Source of the DNA: Planctomycetaceae bacterium
Lineage (GTDB): Bacteria > Planctomycetota > Planctomycetia > Planctomycetales > Planctomycetaceae
Length of the DNA stretch: 9,999 nucleotides
Assembly: GCA_027080405.1 (NCBI GenBank)
Contig: JALWSL010000819.1
Span: 1 to 9,999 of the forward strand
Direction of reading: 5' to 3'
How positions within the stretch are numbered: position 1 is the first letter of the stretch; each line of letters starts with the position of its first letter. The notes below the pieces were generated by a model that ran no database searches, had not been told where the DNA came from, and saw nothing but the letters and a program-made list of their open reading frames with translations. Below, in pieces: positions 5,966 to 9,999 of this stretch. The position numbers and the translations under genes are program-made.

Positions 5966-8197
5966 GTGTCACTTGGACCTTTACTCCCCGGACGCATTCC
6001 GAATTCGCTCATTTACACCCGTGCTCAAAGCACGCTGAGCAACAATGCGCGCACACTGCAGAAGTTACAGGATCAGATTTCCACGGGGCAGAGATTCCAG
6101 ACACTTGGCGAAGACCCGGCAGCCGCAGTAAAAACATTTGCCCTGCAACAGACACTGGAGAGAAAGCAACAGATCAAGGATAACGTGGAGGTCAATCGAT
6201 CCCTGCTGGCTTCAAGTGAAGATTCGCTGGGGAAAATTGGTGATGTGTTCAACCAGACCAAATCGTTCATCCTGGCAGGCATCGGCAACTCCGTTTCTGA
6301 TGCCGAGAAGAAACAAATGGCGACAGAAGTCGGAACGCTCATTCAGAAAGTTGTCAACTTGGGCAACACCAACTTTCGAGGACGATACCTTTTTGGAGGT
6401 TCGAAGAACGGCACAACCCCCTTCAGCATCGCAGAGAACAACGATGCGATCCGGTACACGGGAGACCTGGAGGATATCAAATCGTTCGATTCACTCGACG
6501 GTTTGATAGTCAATAATGTGAACGCCGGGGCAACCTTGAAACCATTTGCCCATGTTGAAGGGAGTGACCTCGATCCCCAGTTGACCTCCTCAACGCGTAT
6601 TCAGGATCTGTTCGGTGGCAAGGGTGTCGACCTGGGCTCCATCGAGGTTGTTGTCAATACGGGCGGCGGTGATCAGACGGAAATCATTGACTTGACATCC
6701 GCTGATACCATTCAGGATCTTGTCACACGAATTGAAGAACCGTTTTCGGGCGATTTAACCGTTTCCATCGGAACGGACGGCTTGAATTTCACACCGAGCG
6801 CGGGAACGGTCGCCATTAACGATCTGACAAACAGCACCGTTGCTGCCAACCTGGGAATCAAATCGAGTGCAGCGGCATCAATTACCGGTTCCGATCTGGA
6901 TCCCGGATTGAGCCTGCACACGAAACTGGCCGACCTGAACAACGGCAGCGGAATTGGCACAACAACCGGCAAGGGACTACTGATTCAGAATGGAATCCAG
7001 TCGAAAACGATTGATCTGGATGGTTTGACGACCATTGAAGAACTGTTCAATGCCTTGAAAGTCGCCGACCTTGATCTGGAAACGGGATTTACTGATGACA
7101 AAAGCGGACTGTTGATTTCCAGTCGGCTTAGTGGCGTGGCGCTGACAATTGGAGAGAATGGAGGATCGAATGCAACCAATCTCGGTATCAGAACCTTAAC
7201 AGCCGAGACCCCTTTGGAAGAACTCAACCTGGGGAAAGGAGTACCCGTTGACGGAGTTCTTGAACTCGAAATTACGCGACGGGATGACACAGAAATCAGC
7301 ATTTCTCTGGCAGGCGCGAAAACCATCCAGGATGTACTGGACAAGATCAACGCTTACGACGCCGGGAGTCTCGTCGCCAGCCTGAATACAACGGGCAACG
7401 GTATCACACTCAGCGACGACTCGGGCACCGGGTCCTTGACCGTCAAGGAAAACGGAATTTCGACCGCCCTGGAAATTGCAGGGACGGAAGACGGAAACGC
7501 GGATATTGTGGGAACGGATGTTGGTGCGGCCTCAACAATAACCCTCCTTTCCGACTTGAATGGCGGAACAGGCGTACCGGTCGGTGCGGCCGATTTGATC
7601 ATCACTCGTCGCGATGGTTCGGTCGAAACAATTTCCCTCGCCGCGGCAACAACGGTTGACGATGTTCTGACGACAGTCAATGCGGTTGACCCCGGAAATC
7701 TTGTGTTGACTCTGGATACTTCTGCCGAAGGATTCATTCTGAATGACAATTCAGGAACCGGGGCATTAACCGTCACCGACAATAGTGTCTCCTCGGCGTT
7801 GGGGATCAATCAAAGTGAAGACGGAGTGACCGATTTGGTCGGATCAGACCCCAACCCGCAGCGGGCAGGTGGCGTGATCGATCTGCTTTTCCGACTAAGA
7901 GATGCGCTGAATGTCGGCGACAGCGCTGAACTGGAGATCATCAATCAGGCCCTCGATTCAGAACTGGAAGATTTCAACTTCGCGCGCGGGACAGTTGCCG
8001 GGCGGTTGAAGTCGCTCGATAATACGGCTAATTCCCTGGCTGATGAGGATATTCTGATTCAGGAGTCGCTTGCCCAGGTTTTTGATACGGATTTTACCAC
8101 CGCCATCACGCAACTGGCCAATTTGCAGGTCACCATTCAGGCAACCCAGCAGATCACCGCCCAGACTCTGCAACTGAATCTGTTCAACTTTCTATGA
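5966..8197 (+). CDS. flgL: FlgL, hook-filament junction protein 3, expanded with four tandem repeats
   Basis: FlgL links FlgK to flagellin. The product is 743 residues, over twice the about 317 of E. coli FlgL. Its N-terminus is flagellin-like: NSLIYTRAQSTLSNNARTLQ, then LQDQISTGQRFQTLGEDPAA and later NTNFRGRYLFGGSKNGTTPF. The C-terminus (from about residue 634) has the matching flagellin helix ending TTAITQLANLQVTIQATQQI. Between them, residues about 198-624, are four related blocks of roughly 100-110 residues, each with a glycine-rich start, an ID/IS-L...TIQD-(L/V) helix, a DxSG strand turn and an ALGI/NLGI end, as in the flagellin hook IN motif. Start: no ATG is available. GAGGA at 5956-5960 lies 5 nt before GTG 5966, making GTG better than TTG 5954 in the same frame. 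The stop overlaps the ATG of the next small ORF as ATGA. Confidence 0.95.
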   Translation: MSLGPLLPGRIPNSLIYTRAQSTLSNNARTLQKLQDQISTGQRFQTLGEDPAAAVKTFALQQTLERKQQIKDNVEVNRSLLASSEDSLGKIGDVFNQTKSFILAGIGNSVSDAEKKQMATEVGTLIQKVVNLGNTNFRGRYLFGGSKNGTTPFSIAENNDAIRYTGDLEDIKSFDSLDGLIVNNVNAGATLKPFAHVEGSDLDPQLTSSTRIQDLFGGKGVDLGSIEVVVNTGGGDQTEIIDLTSADTIQDLVTRIEEPFSGDLTVSIGTDGLNFTPSAGTVAINDLTNSTVAANLGIKSSAAASITGSDLDPGLSLHTKLADLNNGSGIGTTTGKGLLIQNGIQSKTIDLDGLTTIEELFNALKVADLDLETGFTDDKSGLLISSRLSGVALTIGENGGSNATNLGIRTLTAETPLEELNLGKGVPVDGVLELEITRRDDTEISISLAGAKTIQDVLDKINAYDAGSLVASLNTTGNGITLSDDSGTGSLTVKENGISTALEIAGTEDGNADIVGTDVGAASTITLLSDLNGGTGVPVGAADLIITRRDGSVETISLAAATTVDDVLTTVNAVDPGNLVLTLDTSAEGFILNDNSGTGALTVTDNSVSSALGINQSEDGVTDLVGSDPNPQRAGGVIDLLFRLRDALNVGDSAELEIINQALDSELEDFNFARGTVAGRLKSLDNTANSLADEDILIQESLAQVFDTDFTTAITQLANLQVTIQATQQITAQTLQLNLFNFL
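6557..7837 (+). repeat. Four tandem hook-IN type protein repeats within flgL
   Basis: Approximate repeat units are 6557-6880, 6881-7198, 7199-7507 and 7508-7837. Repeats 1, 2 and 4 open with a GSD/GTD motif (EGSDLDP, TGSDLDP, VGTDVGA), and a fifth VGSDPNP opens just before the C-terminal helix. Repeats 3 and 4 are the closest pair: both have GVPV, ITRRD, ISLA, DVL, SGTG, LTV and SEDG/TEDG at corresponding places. Boundaries were set by eye. Confidence 0.8.
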
Positions 8198-8463
8198 AAC
8201 CGGCAGGACAGGATCAACTGACCCGTCAGGTGTTGTCGCTTCTATCAAAGTTTTCGCCGGAATCAGGGATCAGCATTGCACATTAGATCGAATTTTGTCA
8301 ACATGTTGGCACAGAAACCCGCCTTGGAGATACGGGGCGGATTGATAATTTGCTGAAAACGGCTGGAGAAGCGTCTCCGCCGATCAATTTGGACGGACTT
8401 CCAAACGACTCGCCTGGCGGGTCGGTCGTGGTTCGTTATACAAAAACTGAATACGAGAACTAA
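8194..8463 (+). pseudogene. Small ORF coupled to flgL, interrupted by one in-frame TAG
   Basis: ATG 8194 overlaps the flgL stop (ATGA), suggesting translational coupling. The frame reads 30 residues, MKPAGQDQLTRQ then VLSLLSKFSPESGISIAH, to TAG at 8284-8286. After the TAG the same frame stays open for 58 codons, with IEFCQHVGTETRLGDTGR, IDNLLKTAGEASPPINL and a VVVRYTKTEYEN end, to TAA 8461-8463. In the second part 37 of 58 codons begin with a purine, as in real genes, and it has no in-frame ATG of its own. The simplest reading is one 89-codon gene broken by a nonsense mutation or a base-call error. A real 30-residue peptide, or amber readthrough, cannot be excluded. TAG is a normal stop here (flgH and flgK use it), so general code reassignment is unlikely. 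I do not recognise the protein; it is not clearly FlgM, CsrA or FliW. Confidence 0.45.
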
Positions 8464-8469
8464 TTGTTT

Positions 8470-8481
8470 GGGTAATTACCC
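8470..8481. repeat. Perfect 12-bp palindrome
   Basis: GGGTAATTACCC is self-complementary over all 12 bases, 6 nt after the stop of the interrupted ORF. No T tract follows, so it is not an intrinsic terminator. It fits a dimeric repressor or activator site in size, but no regulator is identified. Confidence 0.4.
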
Positions 8482-9244
8482 CTCAAGCGCCGGAAAAGTC
8501 GGGCTCTGTGGGGTGTGCCTTTCAGATTCATTCAACAAAGGAAAGGTGTTATTTTAGAAGCACCGTGATGTAGTACAATGACGGCCTGTTTGTTGGTCGA
8601 AAGGTCTCTTCTCAACCGATTTCCCGAGTTGCATCGGGGGCTTGTTGCTGTTGACAGAAGATGGAGTGCAGTACGGTTTTGCCCTGTTGCATATTGTCCT
8701 GTTTTGTTGCACAGTCGGCAGGATACCAGTTGGAAACCGGGGAAATCGCAGGATTGGTGAATGTGTTGCGTTACCGTGAATGGTGACGCTGGAACTGGTG
8801 CCGATGATTGATACACGCTGATTCCGGTTTCATCGGTGGAGCCGCCTGGGGCGTTTGTCATCAGTGTGAAGATCTGATACAGCTGCCGGAAAATGGGAAG
8901 CGTTGTCGCTACATGCAACGTAGGAGGTTGTTGAAGCCAGTGCGTTACCGGCTGATACAAGAGGAGAAATTCGGGCAAGATTCTGCTTCCCTAGGTACAG
9001 GGAATCGCCTCCTGGTTTGGTTCACGGTTTGTTCGATAAACCGGATAACCCCTGGATATGGCTTGAGGTTGAACCTGTTGTCCCGGGCCTGTTTCAGCAA
9101 CTTTCCCGACCTGTTTCGTTGTGCACGCAGTCGCGTCAGATCAGTCACCTGTTAAAACCCTGATGAAAAGAGCGGCCAGTTTGCATGGCTTGAGAGTCGT
9201 TTCCAACTGACTACGACAATCGCGGATTGCCAATAAATAATCAC

Positions 9245-9268
9245 CTTTCTCATTCAAACATGAGAAAG
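9245..9268 (+). promoter_or_regulatory. Hairpin enclosing the RNase E/G ribosome-binding site
   Basis: CTTTCTCAT (9245-9253) and ATGAGAAAG (9260-9268) form a perfect 9-bp stem with a 6-nt TCAAAC loop. The right arm contains the only purine-rich stretch (GAGAAAG) at a suitable distance, 7 nt before ATG 9276, so the fold would hide the ribosome-binding site. E. coli rne is controlled by hairpins in its leader that the enzyme itself cleaves; a comparable feedback or a temperature-sensitive fold is possible here. No T tract follows, which argues against a terminator. Confidence 0.5.
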
Positions 9269-9275
9269 ACCAATT

Positions 9276-9999
9276 ATGAAAAAGGAAATGCTGGTAAATG
9301 TTTATCAGCCGGAAGAGAGTCGTATCGCGATTCTTGAGGATGGTGTTCTTGAAGAACTCTACGTTGAGCGGAATAGCCAGGAAAGCTTTGTCGGCAATAT
9401 CTACAAAGGCCGAATCGTCAACATCGAATCGAGTATTCAGGCTGCGTTTGTCGATTTCGGCGTCGGAACCAACGGTTTCCTTCACGTGAGTGATGTTGAA
9501 GCCGAATATTTCAAGCATCTTCCCCCGGTTGAACCTCCTTCCCGTCCATCGCGCAGTTCCTCTCGGGGAAATCAGGGAGAGGGGGGTAAAAAATCACGCC
9601 CTCGCAGAATCAATGAGCGTTCCGCCCAGGGAAAGCCCTCCATTCACGATATTTTCAAACGGGGCGACGAAGTCCTTGTTCAGGTGATCAAAGACGGAAT
9701 CGGCACCAAGGGGCCAACCCTTTCTACGTATATCAGCATTCCCGGGCGTTATCTGGTGTTGATGCCCGCGCTGCAGCGGGTCGGTATCAGTCGGAAAATT
9801 ACGGATTTGGACGAACGGAGAAAACTGCGAGAAATCATCAGGGAACTCTCCCCGCCAGAGGGTCTCGGTTTTATCGTCCGCACGGCTGGCGTCGACCGAA
9901 CCGCGGAAGATTTGAGGCGAGATATGAACTATCTGCTTCGTCTCTGGAAAGTTATCGTCTCCCGGATTCAAAAAGATCCTGCCCCGGTCGATGTCTACC
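9276..9999 (+). CDS. rng: Ribonuclease E/G, N-terminal part (runs off the right edge)
   Basis: The enzyme is an endoribonuclease of the RNase E/G family, acting on single-stranded, AU-rich RNA in mRNA decay and rRNA processing. The 241 visible residues align well with E. coli RNase E: MKKEMLVNVYQPEESRIAIL, then VGNIYKGRIVNIESSIQAAF and VDFGVGTNGFLHV (S1 RNA-binding domain, about 38-140), KGPTLSTYISIPGRYLVLMP, VGISRKI and PPEGLGFIVRTAGV (RNase H-like and 5'-sensor region). The catalytic DNase I-like domain with its metal-binding aspartates lies beyond the window. The S1 domain carries a long Arg/Ser/Pro-rich insert, residues about 83-120, where E. coli has a short loop. ATG 9276 matches the start of the family N-terminus. 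The choice between rng and rne cannot be settled without the C-terminus. It is transcribed away from the flagellar cluster in the same direction but is separated by 0.8 kb. Confidence 0.93.
   Translation, partial: MKKEMLVNVYQPEESRIAILEDGVLEELYVERNSQESFVGNIYKGRIVNIESSIQAAFVDFGVGTNGFLHVSDVEAEYFKHLPPVEPPSRPSRSSSRGNQGEGGKKSRPRRINERSAQGKPSIHDIFKRGDEVLVQVIKDGIGTKGPTLSTYISIPGRYLVLMPALQRVGISRKITDLDERRKLREIIRELSPPEGLGFIVRTAGVDRTAEDLRRDMNYLLRLWKVIVSRIQKDPAPVDVY

Larger units (their letters stand above)
8464..9275. other. About 0.8 kb with no supportable gene
   Basis: No ORF here has a convincing start, Shine-Dalgarno or recognisable motif. The longest open frames are on the - strand (8532-8978, TTG start, 148 residues; 8945-9148, GTG start) and the + strand (8808-9155, TTG start). 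All look compositionally unlike proteins, with many Cys, Arg and His or Thr and Gln. The stretch contains a 12-bp palindrome at 8470-8481, a small hairpin TTCCCT/AGGGAA at 8987-9004, and the RNase gene leader at its right end. It probably holds the promoter for rng; TTGAGA (9190-9195) with TACGAC (9212-9217, 16-bp spacing) is a weak candidate. A decayed gene or an untranslated RNA cannot be excluded. Confidence 0.5.

Noticed and set aside
7354..7809. 151-residue open frame on the - strand inside flgL
   Set aside because: It lies opposite the repeat region of flgL, whose repeated codons keep the antisense frame open; it is a shadow.
8304..8330. Sigma-54-like TTGGCAC box
   Set aside because: No GC/TTGC element follows at the required spacing, and the site lies within the interrupted ORF.
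8532..8978. 148-residue open frame on the - strand
   Set aside because: TTG start, no Shine-Dalgarno, Thr/Gln/Ser-rich composition without any family motif, and convergent with the surrounding genes.
8808..9155. 115-residue open frame on the + strand
   Set aside because: TTG start, many Cys and Arg, no recognisable motif; likely chance.
9245..9268. Hairpin before the RNase gene as a terminator of the upstream region
   Set aside because: No T tract follows the stem, and the right arm is placed as a ribosome-binding site.

Overview
The window carries a late-assembly flagellar gene cluster, all on the + strand, followed by the 5' part of an RNase E/G gene. Readable in order are flgA (5' end cut off by the window), flgH, flgI, a stand-alone FlgJ-type rod-binding gene, a FlgN-like chaperone gene, flgK and flgL. 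A small gene coupled to flgL and broken by one in-frame amber codon comes next, then about 0.8 kb with no supportable gene, then rng/rne, which runs off the right edge. The content suggests a Gram-negative, flagellated bacterium. Rod-binding domain without a muramidase domain, a very large repeat-bearing FlgL, and mixed ATG/GTG starts at roughly balanced GC all fit a member of the Planctomycetota. That assignment is an inference from gene style, not proof.

Layout: 2-811 FlgA C-terminal part (P-ring chaperone); 826-1629 FlgH (L ring); 1826-2917 FlgI (P ring); 2998-3357 rod-binding protein; 3600-4115 FlgN-like chaperone; 4221-5918 FlgK and 5966-8197 FlgL (the hook-filament junction); 8194-8463 amber-interrupted small ORF overlapping flgL by ATGA; 8464-9275 apparently gene-free; 9276-9999 RNase E/G N-terminus (S1 domain and start of the catalytic region).

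The flagellar genes form one functional series. FlgA helps FlgI polymerise into the P ring, FlgH forms the L ring, the rod-binding protein acts on the rod as it crosses the peptidoglycan, FlgN escorts FlgK and FlgL to the export gate, and FlgK and FlgL join hook to filament. Single orientation and mostly short gaps suggest an operon. Several gaps nevertheless hold structures that could adjust expression: a 12-bp tandem repeat before flgI, a terminator-like hairpin before flgN, and a 15-bp direct repeat plus a CsrA-like motif before flgK.

The points most worth a second look are the amber-interrupted coupled ORF after flgL, the perfect 9-bp hairpin that buries the probable ribosome-binding site of the RNase E/G gene, the GGA-rich leader of flgK, and the four-repeat expansion of FlgL with a related module in FlgK. 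I saw no CRISPR array, tRNA, rRNA, transposase or other mobile element, and no clearly new multi-gene system.
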